Origin: Brevundimonas subvibrioides
GTDB taxonomy: Bacteria; Pseudomonadota; Alphaproteobacteria; Caulobacterales; Caulobacteraceae
Length of the DNA: 64,000 nucleotides
Assembly (NCBI RefSeq): GCF_027271155.1
Contig: NZ_CP114542.1
Coordinates: 496,001-560,000, forward strand
Direction of reading: 5' to 3'
Part shown: in pieces, positions 8,210 to 16,105 of the stretch
Layout: every line of letters begins with the position of its first letter
Numbering within the stretch: position 1 is the stretch's first letter
The notes under the pieces: model-generated
What the model was told of the DNA's origin: nothing
The model's input: only the letters and a program-made list of their open reading frames with translations
The model's database searches: none
Made by a program: the position numbers and the translations under genes

Positions 8210-8809
8210 TTAAGCCTCGGTCTTTTCTTCCTCGGCAGCGCCTTCGGCCGGAGCCTCTTCAGTGGCCGGGGCCTCCTCAGCCGGAGCGGCTTCGGCCGCA
8301 GCCTCGGCGGGAGCCTCTTCAGCGGCGGCTTCCTCGGCAGGGGCCTCTTCGACCGGCGGTGCGTTCCTGGCGGCTTCGGCGGCCGCGGCCGCTTCTTCCC
8401 GGGCGCGTTCGGCGGCTTCGGCAGCCTCGATCTTGGCGGCGGCTTCGGCCTCGGCGCGGTCGGCTTCGCGCTGGGCGCGTTCGGCCGAGCGTTCCTGGGC
8501 CTTCTTGCCCGGGGTGCCCTTGTTCGGGTTGTTGCCCTGGGTCCACTTGACCTTGCCGGCCAGGGCTTCGTCCTGGCTCAGGAAGCGGGCAACGCGGTCG
8601 GTCGGCTGGGCACCCTTGCCGAGCCATTCCGAGATGCGCTCCGCCTTGAGCGTCACGCGGGGCTTGTCGCCATCCTTGGGCAGCATCGGGTTGTAGGTGC
8701 CGACGCGCTCCAGGAACTTGCCGTCGCGCGGCGAATGCGAGTCCGCGACGACGATATAGTAGTAGGGGCGCTTCTTGGTGCCGCCACGGGCCAGACGAAT
8801 CTTCAGCAT
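8210..8809 (-). CDS. rpsP: 30S ribosomal protein S16 with long Ala/Glu-rich tail
   Basis: Residues 1 to about 80 are a normal S16: [36 protein letters not shown] and later [13 protein letters not shown]16 is a 30S body protein required for assembly. The protein is 199 aa, more than twice the usual size. Residues about 105-199 are an Ala/Glu-rich, low-complexity region with repeated [12 protein letters not shown] units. Long acidic S16 tails occur in several alphaproteobacteria, and their role is unclear. It is 21 bp downstream of ffh and clearly in the same operon. Confidence 0.95.
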   Translation of the reverse strand: MLKIRLARGGTKKRPYYYIVVADSHSPRDGKFLERVGTYNPMLPKDGDKPRVTLKAERISEWLGKGAQPTDRVARFLSQDEALAGKVKWTQGNNPNKGTPGKKAQERSAERAQREADRAEAEAAAKIEAAEAAERAREEAAAAAEAARNAPPVEEAPAEEAAAEEAPAEAAAEAAPAEEAPATEEAPAEGAAEEEKTEA

Positions 8810-8830
8810 GTCAGTCTTCTTTCAGGGAGA

Positions 8831-10387
8831 TCAGTTGGGTTTCTTGGGAAGGCCGGGCAGGCCCGGAAGGCCCCCCGGCAGTGATCCGCCGCCCAGGCCG
8901 GAAAGCCGGTCCTGAAGGGCCTTGATTTCGTCCTCGGACGGCTCGGGCATCCGCCCGCCGCCGAGGGATTTGAGGCGCGAGATGTCGGGACCGCCGATGC
9001 CGCCCATACCCCCGCCCCCGCCGGGCATTCCGGGCATACCGCCCATCATCGCCGCCATCTTCTGCAGATTGCCGCGCCCGCCCCTCGACAGGGACTTGAC
9101 CATATCGGCCATCTGGCGGTGCTGCTTGAGCAACCGGTTGATGTCCTGGACCTCGACACCGGCGCCGGCCGCGACGCGCTTCTTGCGGCTGGCGTTCAGC
9201 AGGTCGGGCTTCCTGCGCTCGGCCTTGGTCATCGAAGAGATGATGGCTTCCTGGCGCAGGATCATCCGGTCGTCGATGTTCTGCTCGGCCATCTGGGCCT
9301 TCATCTTCGCCACGCCGGGCAGCATGCCCATGATGCCCTGAAGGCCGCCCATCTTCTTCATCTGCTGCAGCTGGGCCGCCAGGTCGTTCAGGTCGAACTG
9401 TCCCTTGGCCAGCTTTTTGGCCATGGCCTCGGCCTTGGCCTGGTCCAGTTCCGTCGCGGCCTTCTCGACCAGGGCGACGATGTCCCCCTGACCCAGGATC
9501 CGGCCAGCGACGCGGCGGGCGTCGAACACCTCCAGCGCGTCGACCTTCTCGCCCGACCCCATGTATTTGATCGGCAGGCCGGTGACCGCCCGCATCGACA
9601 GCATGGCCCCGCCGCGCCCGTCGCCGTCGGCCCGGGTCAGGATCAGGCCGGTCAGGGGCAGGCGTTCATGGAAGGCCCTGGCGGTGCGGACCGCATCCTG
9701 GCCGGTCAGGCTGTCGGCGACCAGAAGGGTCTCGACCGGACTGGCGATGGCGGCGACCTCGGCCACCTCGTTCATCAGGCCTTCGTCGAGGGTGATGCGG
9801 CCTGCGGTGTCGAGGATCAGGACGTCGAAGCCCTGAAGCTTCGCCGAGGTCAGGGCCCGCCGCGCGATCTGGACCGCGCTCTCGCCCGCCACGATCGGCA
9901 GGACCGCGACCTCGATCTGTTTGCCCAGCTGCGCCAGCTGTTCCATGGCCGCCGGACGCCGCGTGTCCAGCGAGGCCATCATGACCTTCTTGCGATCGAA
10001 CTTCGTCAGCCGCAGCGCCAGCTTGGCGGAGGTGGTGGTCTTGCCCGACCCCTGCAGGCCGGCCATCAGCAGGACGGCGGGCGGGGTGGCGTTCAGGTTG
10101 AGCGGGGTCGGCTCCTCGCCGCCCAGCATCTCGACCAGGCCGTCATAGACGATCTTGATGACCTGGTCGGCGGGGCGGACCGAACGGATGACCTCTTCGC
10201 CCGTGGCCTTTTCCGTAGCGAAGGCGATGAAGTCCTTGACGACCGGCAGGGCGACGTCGGCCTCCAGCAGGGCCACGCGCACTTCGCGCATTGCCTCTGA
10301 GACGTCCTTTTCGGACAGGGCACCGCGGCCGGTGATCCGGTCGAAAACGCCTGTCAGCCGCTCGTTCAGAGCCTCGAACATAAACAC
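8831..10387 (-). CDS. ffh: Signal recognition particle protein Ffh
   Basis: Ffh binds signal sequences and SRP RNA and delivers ribosomes to FtsY at the membrane. The 518-aa protein has an N-terminal four-helix bundle, then the G domain with GLQGSGKTTTSAKLA (110-124), DTRRPAA (141-147), DTAGR and TRADGDGRGG. A methionine-rich M domain begins at about 310. The C-terminal tail is Gly/Met/Pro-rich (MPGMPGGGGGMGG). Translation may start at 10387 or two codons later (MFEALNERL). The RNA partner ffs is at about 52111-52204 in this window. Confidence 0.96.
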   Translation of the reverse strand: MFMFEALNERLTGVFDRITGRGALSEKDVSEAMREVRVALLEADVALPVVKDFIAFATEKATGEEVIRSVRPADQVIKIVYDGLVEMLGGEEPTPLNLNATPPAVLLMAGLQGSGKTTTSAKLALRLTKFDRKKVMMASLDTRRPAAMEQLAQLGKQIEVAVLPIVAGESAVQIARRALTSAKLQGFDVLILDTAGRITLDEGLMNEVAEVAAIASPVETLLVADSLTGQDAVRTARAFHERLPLTGLILTRADGDGRGGAMLSMRAVTGLPIKYMGSGEKVDALEVFDARRVAGRILGQGDIVALVEKAATELDQAKAEAMAKKLAKGQFDLNDLAAQLQQMKKMGGLQGIMGMLPGVAKMKAQMAEQNIDDRMILRQEAIISSMTKAERRKPDLLNASRKKRVAAGAGVEVQDINRLLKQHRQMADMVKSLSRGGRGNLQKMAAMMGGMPGMPGGGGGMGGIGGPDISRLKSLGGGRMPEPSEDEIKALQDRLSGLGGGSLPGGLPGLPGLPKKPN

Positions 10388-10652
10388 CTCATTGGGGCGG
10401 GTGACGCGGCTCCATACGACAACGGCCCCTGGCGACGATCACGTCGGCAGGGGGTTCTCGCCATCCTCGTCCGGTCGAAACCGGGGTCGTGATGGTGGAG
10501 ACGCGAGGTTCACTTGCGCCGGAAGCGCGGGCTTATGCACGATGTTCCTCCTGTGGGCAACACGCAGCTTTGGCTTGAGGTCTCGGTGAATTTGACGGGT
10601 GACGCCTGCCGCACGGATGCCTAATGATTAACGGGAACGAATGGGGGGCAAA

Positions 10653-10808
10653 ATGTCACTACAGGACGCATGGTTAGCGGCGCTGGATAACCTGATTGCC
10701 GCCGCTCACCACCTGAAGGAGCAGCGTGGGAAGCCCGGCGAACCTGCTGCTCTCCACGAAATGAAAGAGGCCCAAAACGTCTTCGACGAAATATCGGGAC
10801 TGCTGTGA
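10653..10808 (+). CDS. Hypothetical 51-aa protein (first of a two-gene pair)
   Basis: A short frame reads MSLQDAWLAALDNLIAAAHH and continues to FDEISGLL. The ATG follows GGGGGGCAAA, a good ribosome site. The product looks like one amphipathic helical hairpin and has no signal peptide. It matches no family I recognise. Its stop overlaps the start of the next gene (TGATG), which supports a real two-gene unit. The pair lies between ffh and hicAB in DNA that is AT-rich compared with its surroundings. Confidence 0.5.
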   Translation: MSLQDAWLAALDNLIAAAHHLKEQRGKPGEPAALHEMKEAQNVFDEISGLL

Positions 10809-10996
10809 TGCTCATAGCCGTTGTTATCATAGGTTTTAGTGTTCTGATTTTTCAGCTAGAGGCCCTACGTGTACTACTAGTTGATGTCGTAAAAAATCTT
10901 AGAATGATAAATATTCGTGATGAGGGTGCTGATTACCATATTTCGACAGAAGAGCTCGCTGAAATGAGCATTAAACAAGATGCAGGTCTATATTAG
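10808..10996 (+). CDS. Hypothetical 62-aa single-pass membrane protein
   Basis: The product starts MLIAVVIIGFSVLIFQLEAL, so the N-terminus is a membrane helix. An acidic cytoplasmic-type tail follows (IRDEGADYHISTEELAEMS). A GTG directly before the ATG is an alternative start. A hand count gives about 38% GC for the gene, far below the neighbouring genes, so it is probably acquired DNA. The stop overlaps the hicB stop by 4 bp in convergent orientation. It is unrecognised; a phage- or island-derived membrane peptide is one possibility. Confidence 0.55.
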   Translation: MLIAVVIIGFSVLIFQLEALRVLLVDVVKNLRMINIRDEGADYHISTEELAEMSIKQDAGLY

Positions 10997-11340
10997 ACGG
11001 CCTCGTGTTTACCTAACGACGCTCGATCCAGTAGTTCGGCTACAAACCCGTTCAGACTCTTGCCTTCCCGCGCCGCCGCGGCGGCCGCCCTCCGATGCAC
11101 CTCCGGCGCGACCCGGACCGAGAAGGTGCCCGAGAAGGGCTTGTCCGGCGTCTTGCCACGCTCGCGGCACCAGTCGAGGTAGTCGGCGATCGTATCGGCG
11201 AAGGCTGTCTTCAGCTCGTCCGGCGTCCGCCCCTGGAAGGTCAGAACATCGCGGGTATTGATCACCTCGCCGTGGAACAGACCGGCAGCCTCGTCCAGTT
11301 CGACGGTCGCCAGATAGCCGTCATGGGTCATGGTCGTCAT
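10993..11340 (-). CDS. hicB: HicB-family antitoxin
   Basis: The 115-aa protein combines the HicB partial RNase-H-like fold (GYLATVELDEAAGLFHGEVINTRDVLTFQG, about 9-38) with a C-terminal ribbon-helix-helix DNA-binding segment (FSVRVAPEVHRRAAAAAAREGKSLNGFVAELLD, about 73-105). It should neutralise HicA and repress its own operon. The ATG at 11340 overlaps the hicA stop by 4 bp (ATGA). A longer upstream frame is a shadow of ppc. Toxin-first order is usual for hicAB. Confidence 0.9.
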   Translation of the reverse strand: MTTMTHDGYLATVELDEAAGLFHGEVINTRDVLTFQGRTPDELKTAFADTIADYLDWCRERGKTPDKPFSGTFSVRVAPEVHRRAAAAAAREGKSLNGFVAELLDRASLGKHEAV

Positions 11341-11603
11341 CGTTTGGCATCGGGCGCATGGCCCGCCTCCGTCAGAAACCGGCGCACGGATTTCAATGCG
11401 CCCTTGTCCGTCTCCTTCTGCGGATGCGGACGGTGAAAGACGGCATCGACGGCGTTCAGGCTGACCCGAACCCGGGAGCCCCGGCCCTCGCTGATCGTGC
11501 CGCCCGCCGCCGAGAACAAAGCCTCCACGTCCGACCACGCGACATTGGCCCGCACCGGATCGGCGAAGATAGCGTCCAGCGTTCTGGCATGTTTGCCTTT
11601 CAC
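11337..11603 (-). CDS. hicA: HicA-family mRNA interferase toxin
   Basis: The 88-aa protein belongs to the HicA branch with VAWSDVEALFSAAGGTISEGRGSRVRV followed by FHRPHPQKETDKGALKSVRRFL. HicA toxins have a double-stranded-RNA-binding fold and cut mRNA. The classical GSHH histidine is replaced here by GSR, and the FHRPHP histidines are the conserved ones in this branch. Translation appears to start at a GTG (11601-11603). It is the first gene of the toxin-antitoxin operon. Two TGATACC repeats lie immediately upstream. Confidence 0.88.
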   Translation of the reverse strand: MKGKHARTLDAIFADPVRANVAWSDVEALFSAAGGTISEGRGSRVRVSLNAVDAVFHRPHPQKETDKGALKSVRRFLTEAGHAPDAKR

Positions 11604-11610
11604 GGAAACA

Positions 11611-11630
11611 TGATACCGAATTTTGATACC
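11611..11630 (-). promoter_or_regulatory. Candidate hicAB operator (direct TGATACC repeats)
   Basis: TGATACC occurs at 11611-11617 and again at 11624-11630, 13 bp apart, just upstream of the hicA start in an AT-rich stretch. HicB proteins with RHH domains usually bind repeated motifs over their own promoter. Position supports this role; binding is inferred. Confidence 0.4.
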
Positions 11631-11706
11631 AGATCAAATCACGCTTCATGGCTCGCCTGAAGGTCGGTGTTCCATCAGTGTGGGTCCAGCCTCCCCGCTG
11701 CCCGAG

Positions 11707-14421
11707 ATGACCATGCCCGTGTCCAACGTCCCCGTCGCTGACGATCGCCTGCGCGAGGAGGTTCGCCTGCTCGGCGGACTGCTGGGCGAGGTGATCCGCG
11801 ACGAGGGGGGACAGGACCTCTACGACCGGATCGAGGCGGTGCGTGTGGCTTCCGTCGGCTATCACCGGCACGCGGGCGCGCGCGGCTCGGCGGAGCTGGA
11901 GCGGCTGCTGTCGGACCTGTCGCTGGACGATGCGGTGGGGCTGGCCCACGGGTTCGCGGTCTTCTCCCTGCTGGCCAATGTGGCCGAGGACCGGGCCGGC
12001 AAGCGCCGCGCCCGCAGCCAGACGGCCGAGGGGGCGCGGCCCGATACGCCCGAGGGGGCGCTGGCCCGGCTGGCGGAGGCTGGGCGGTCCGTCGAGGACG
12101 CGCGGGCCCTGCTGTCGGAGGCCCTGATCTCCCCGGTCCTGACCGCCCACCCGTCGGAGGTGCGAAGGAAAAGCGTCATCGACCGGATCGCCACCGTGTC
12201 TGACCTGCTGGATGCCTGCGACCGCGATGACCTGTCGTGCGCGCCCGATGTCCTGATCTCGGGTCTGCGTCGACAGACGGTGATCCTGTGGGCGACCCGG
12301 CTGGTGCGCACGACCGGCCTGGTGGTGCAGGACGAGATCGACACGGTGGTGTCTTTCCTCGAACGCGTCTTCCTGAAGGTCGCGCCGGAACAGCTGATCG
12401 ACTGGCGCAGGCGTCTGAAGGCGCCGGACCTCAAGCCCTTCATCCGCATCGGGGCCTGGGTCGGCGGGGACCGGGACGGCAATCCCAATGTCGACGCCGC
12501 CGCCCTGCGCGCCGCCTTCGCCACGCCGGCCAAGGCGGTGCTGCGCCACTATCTGGAGGCGGTGAACGCCCTGGGGGCCGAGCTCAGCCTGTCCGGTTCG
12601 CTCGCCACCATCAGTCCGGCGCTGCAGGCGTTGGCGGCCGGGTCCGGGGACGCCTCTCCCCACCGCGCCGACGAACCCTATCGCCGCGCCCTCAGTCAGA
12701 TCTATGCCCGGCTGTCGGCGACCCATCCGATCCTGACCGGAGAGACCGCGCCGCGCCCCGCTCTGTTCAACGCGCCCCCCTATGATGGACCAGAGGCCTT
12801 CCGCGCCGATCTGGCGGTCCTGCAGGACAGTCTGGTGGCCAGCCACGGCGCGGTCTTCGCCGACGACGGCCTGTCGCGCCTGATCGCCACGGTCGATGTT
12901 TTCGGATTTCACATGGCGACGCTCGATCTGCGCCAGAATTCAGACGTCCATGCGCGAGTCGTTTCCCATCTTCTGCGCGTGGCCGGTGTCTGCCCCGACT
13001 ATGCCGCGCTGGATGAGGAGAGCCGCATCGCCCTGCTGTCGGCCGAGCTGGCCGCGCCGCGCCTGCTGTTCAGTCCCTATGAGGCCTACGACCCCGAGGT
13101 GCTGAAGGAACGCGCCATCCTGCAGGCGGCGGCGGAGGCGATTGGCACCTTCGGACCCCAGGCGATCCGCACCCATATCGTGTCCAAGACCGACGCGGCC
13201 TCCGACCTGCTGGAGGTCTATCTGCTGCTGAAGGAAGTCGGCCTGTATCGCCACGACGACCCGGCCGCCTGCCCGATCCAGGCCGCGCCCCTGTTCGAGA
13301 CCATCGACGACCTGCGCGCCGCCCGGCCGACCCTGACCCGCCTGCTGCAGGAACCTTCGGCCCTCGCCGTGGCCCGTGCGCGGGGCGTGCAGGAGGTGAT
13401 GATCGGCTATTCGGATTCCAACAAGGACGGGTCCTATCTGACCTCGACCTGGGAACTGCACGAGGCGTCGCGGGCGCTGCTCGGCGTGACCCGGACGGTC
13501 GGCGTGCGGTTACAGCTGTTCCACGGGCGCGGCGGGGCCGTGGGCCGGGGCGGCGGGTCCAGCTTCGCGGGCGTCATCTCGCAGCCCACGGGCACGGTCG
13601 CGGGCCGGATCCGCATCACCGAACAGGGCGAGGTGATCGCCAACAAATACGGCGAGCCCGACGTGGCGCGGCGAAACCTGGATGCCCTGACGGCCGGGAC
13701 CCTGATCGCCTCACTCGCCCCGCCGCCGGACGAGGCGATGACCGCGAAACACGGGGCGACGGCCTCGGCCCTCTCGATCGCCTCAATGGCGGCCTACCGG
13801 GCCCTGGTCTATGAGACGCCGGGCTTCGTCGACTATTTCCGCGCCGCCACCCCGATCAACGAGATCGCCGGGCTGAAGATCGGTTCGCGGCCCACGTCGC
13901 GGACCGCCTCCACCGCCATCGAGGATCTGCGCGCCATTCCCTGGGTGCTGAGCTGGAGCCAGAGCCGCGTCATGCTGCCCGGCTGGTTCGGCTTCGGCTC
14001 GGCCGTGCAGGGCCAGGACATGGAAGAGCTGCGCGCCATGGCGACCGACTGGCCCTTCTTCCGCACCCTGCTCCAGAACATGGAGATGATCATGGCCAAG
14101 TCCGACATAACCATCGCCCGCCGCTATGCCGGACTGGTTCCGGACCCGGCGCTGGCGGCTTCGATCTTCGGGGCCCTGAAGGCCGAATGGGACCGGACGC
14201 GTGATGCGGTCCTGGCCATCAGCGGACAGACGGAGCTTCTGGGCGGACAGCCCGAGCTCGACCGTCTGATCCGTCTGCGGATGCCCTATGTCGAGCCGTT
14301 GAACCACGTCCAGATCGAGCTGATCCGCCGGCGGCGCTCGGGCGACGACGACCCCCGCGTGCGTGAAGGCATCCTGCTGACCATCAACGGCGTGGCCGCG
14401 GGCCTGCGGAACAGCGGTTAG
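11707..14421 (+). CDS. ppc: Phosphoenolpyruvate carboxylase
   Basis: PEPC converts PEP and bicarbonate to oxaloacetate and so refills the TCA cycle. The product is about 904 aa from the ATG at 11707; the longer frame from 11623 adds an unrelated leader. Key motifs are [11 protein letters not shown] with the catalytic His (near 145), [35 protein letters not shown] and [10 protein letters not shown]. The C-terminus [11 protein letters not shown] is close to the usual NTG end. The stop codon region overlaps the recR stop by 4 bp in convergent orientation. Confidence 0.96.
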   Translation: MTMPVSNVPVADDRLREEVRLLGGLLGEVIRDEGGQDLYDRIEAVRVASVGYHRHAGARGSAELERLLSDLSLDDAVGLAHGFAVFSLLANVAEDRAGKRRARSQTAEGARPDTPEGALARLAEAGRSVEDARALLSEALISPVLTAHPSEVRRKSVIDRIATVSDLLDACDRDDLSCAPDVLISGLRRQTVILWATRLVRTTGLVVQDEIDTVVSFLERVFLKVAPEQLIDWRRRLKAPDLKPFIRIGAWVGGDRDGNPNVDAAALRAAFATPAKAVLRHYLEAVNALGAELSLSGSLATISPALQALAAGSGDASPHRADEPYRRALSQIYARLSATHPILTGETAPRPALFNAPPYDGPEAFRADLAVLQDSLVASHGAVFADDGLSRLIATVDVFGFHMATLDLRQNSDVHARVVSHLLRVAGVCPDYAALDEESRIALLSAELAAPRLLFSPYEAYDPEVLKERAILQAAAEAIGTFGPQAIRTHIVSKTDAASDLLEVYLLLKEVGLYRHDDPAACPIQAAPLFETIDDLRAARPTLTRLLQEPSALAVARARGVQEVMIGYSDSNKDGSYLTSTWELHEASRALLGVTRTVGVRLQLFHGRGGAVGRGGGSSFAGVISQPTGTVAGRIRITEQGEVIANKYGEPDVARRNLDALTAGTLIASLAPPPDEAMTAKHGATASALSIASMAAYRALVYETPGFVDYFRAATPINEIAGLKIGSRPTSRTASTAIEDLRAIPWVLSWSQSRVMLPGWFGFGSAVQGQDMEELRAMATDWPFFRTLLQNMEMIMAKSDITIARRYAGLVPDPALAASIFGALKAEWDRTRDAVLAISGQTELLGGQPELDRLIRLRMPYVEPLNHVQIELIRRRRSGDDDPRVREGILLTINGVAAGLRNSG

Positions 14422-15020
14422 GCCGGTCGCCGCGCCCGCAGCGCCTGGACGATCGTGCCGTCATCCAGCCAGTCGAGGTCGCCACCGACGGGCACGCCGC
14501 GGGCCAGGGACGTGACTTCGACCCCGTCGCCCGCGACCCGCTCGGCCAGATAGTGGGCGGTGGTCTGCCCATCGACCGTGGCGGGCAGGGCCAGCACGAC
14601 CTCGCGCACCTCGCCGCCCTTCACCCGCCCGACCAGTTCGGCGACCCGGAGCGCATCGGGGCCGACGCCGTCCAGCGCCGACAGCAGCCCGCCCAGCACA
14701 TGGTATTTGCCGCGGAAGGCGCCCGACCGCTCCATGGCCCACAGCGACCCCGCCTCCTCGACCACGCAGATCAGCCCGTTGTCGCGCGATCCGTCCGAAC
14801 AGATCGAGCAGGGGTCGCGGGTGTCGGGCGTACCGCAGATGGAGCAGGACACGACCTTGGCCGCCGTCTCGGCCAGGGATGCGGCCAGGGGCTCCAGCAG
14901 CTGTTCGCGCTTCTTCAGCAGGGCCAGGGCGGCGCGGCGGGCCGAGCGGGGACCCAGCCCCGGCAGCCTGGCCAGGAGCGCGATCAGCCGCTCGATCTCG
15001 GGTCCCGCCGATGCCGCCAA
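14418..15020 (-). CDS. recR: Recombination mediator RecR
   Basis: RecR works with RecF and RecO to load RecA at gaps. The 200-aa protein has a helix-hairpin-helix ([20 protein letters not shown], 16-35), a zinc finger with Cys59, Cys62, Cys71 and Cys74 ([16 protein letters not shown]), and a Toprim domain ([28 protein letters not shown]). It follows ybaB with one base between them. Together with dnaX this is the conserved dnaX-ybaB-recR set, here interrupted by a gene on the other strand. Confidence 0.96.
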   Translation of the reverse strand: MAASAGPEIERLIALLARLPGLGPRSARRAALALLKKREQLLEPLAASLAETAAKVVSCSICGTPDTRDPCSICSDGSRDNGLICVVEEAGSLWAMERSGAFRGKYHVLGGLLSALDGVGPDALRVAELVGRVKGGEVREVVLALPATVDGQTTAHYLAERVAGDGVEVTSLARGVPVGGDLDWLDDGTIVQALRARRPA

Positions 15021-15021
15021 G

Positions 15022-15351
15022 TCAGAACAGCTTGGGCATGCCGGGAATGTTCATGCCCGCCATGGGGCCGGCCGCCTCGCGCATCAGGTCGGTATTGACG
15101 GTGTCCAGCCTGCGCCTGGCGTCGGCATGGGCGGCGACGATCAGGTCGGCGAGGATTTCGGTCTCGCCCGGTACCATCAGACTGTCGTCGATCTTCACGC
15201 CGGTGAGCTCGCCCGCGCCTTTCAGCGCGATCGTCACCAGACCGCCGCCGGAGCTGCCCTCGGCGGTGGTTTCGGCCATCTTCGCCTGGGCGTCCTGCAG
15301 CTTCTGCTGCATCGCCTGGGCCTGCTGCATCAGTTGGTTAAGGTCTTTCAT
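15022..15351 (-). CDS. YbaB/EbfC family nucleoid-associated protein
   Basis: The 109-aa protein begins [28 protein letters not shown], the long N-terminal helix of YbaB, and continues with [22 protein letters not shown]. YbaB dimers bind DNA and are linked to recombinational repair through their position next to recR. The frame from 15426 is longer, but the leader is arginine-rich and unlike the family, so the start at 15351 is chosen. It ends 1 bp before recR. Confidence 0.93.
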   Translation of the reverse strand: MKDLNQLMQQAQAMQQKLQDAQAKMAETTAEGSSGGGLVTIALKGAGELTGVKIDDSLMVPGETEILADLIVAAHADARRRLDTVNTDLMREAAGPMAGMNIPGMPKLF

Positions 15352-15489
15352 GGCCACAGGATAGGCCGGGACGCGACGTCGCGACAGGGGGGAAGGACCC
15401 CGATGCTGTGATTTGCCCGCTTGCACCGACGAACGGGGTGCCTATTTTCGCAACTGCAATCGTTGCTATTTGCCCCGGGACCCATCTTG

Positions 15490-16101
15490 ATGACCTACGA
15501 TCCTTCCACCCGCGATGTGGCGCTGGACGATACCGCCCTGGCCCAGCTGTTCACCGAAGCCCGGACGCGCAACGACTTCAGCGACCGGCCGGTCCCGGAG
15601 GCGCTGCTGCGCCGCCTGTACGATCTGACCCGGTTCGGACCGACCGCCGTCAACTCCACCCCGGCGCGGTTCCTGTTCCTGACGTCGGTCGAGGCGCGTC
15701 AGCGGCTCGCGCCCTTCATGAGCGGCAACAACCGCGAGAAGACCCTGAAGGCGCCGGTCAACGTCATCATCGGCATGGACACCCGGTTCCATGAGACACT
15801 GCCCAGACTGTTTCCCCATGCGCCCGGTGCCAGGGACTGGTTCGCCGATGAGGCGGCGCGCAGGGAATCGGCCTTCCGCAATTCGTCGCTTCAGGGCGGC
15901 TATTTCATGATCGCCGCGCGCGCCCTCGGTCTGGACGTCGGTCCGATGTCGGGCTTTGACGCAGCGGAGGTCAAGGCCGCGTTTTTCGCCGGCACCAGCG
16001 TGGAGCCGAACTTCATTCTCAACCTGGGCTATGGCACCGACGAGAACCTGTTCCCCCGCTCGCCGCGCCTGGACTTCGAGGAGGCGGCGCAGATCCTGTA
16101 G
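15490..16101 (+). CDS. rutE: Malonic semialdehyde reductase/nitroreductase family (RutE-like)
   Basis: The 203-aa protein starts MTYDPSTRDVALDD after TTG and shows the RutE pattern: NDFSDRPVPEALLRRLYDLTRFGPTAVNSTPARFLFL, NREKTLKAPVNVIIGMD and ARALGLDVGPMSGFD. RutE-type flavoenzymes reduce malonic semialdehyde to 3-hydroxypropionate in pyrimidine degradation. No other rut gene is nearby, so a general nitroreductase role is also possible. It stands alone on the plus strand between ybaB and dnaX, and splits an otherwise conserved gene group. Confidence 0.85.
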   Translation: MTYDPSTRDVALDDTALAQLFTEARTRNDFSDRPVPEALLRRLYDLTRFGPTAVNSTPARFLFLTSVEARQRLAPFMSGNNREKTLKAPVNVIIGMDTRFHETLPRLFPHAPGARDWFADEAARRESAFRNSSLQGGYFMIAARALGLDVGPMSGFDAAEVKAAFFAGTSVEPNFILNLGYGTDENLFPRSPRLDFEEAAQIL

Positions 16102-16105
16102 GGCC

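Noticed and set aside
8262..8696. Ala/Ser-rich plus-strand frame
   Set aside because: It is the complement of the repetitive Ala/Glu tail of S16, not a gene.
10388..10652. A structured RNA or riboswitch upstream of ffh
   Set aside because: I found no conserved aptamer or long stem. It appears to be ordinary non-coding sequence.
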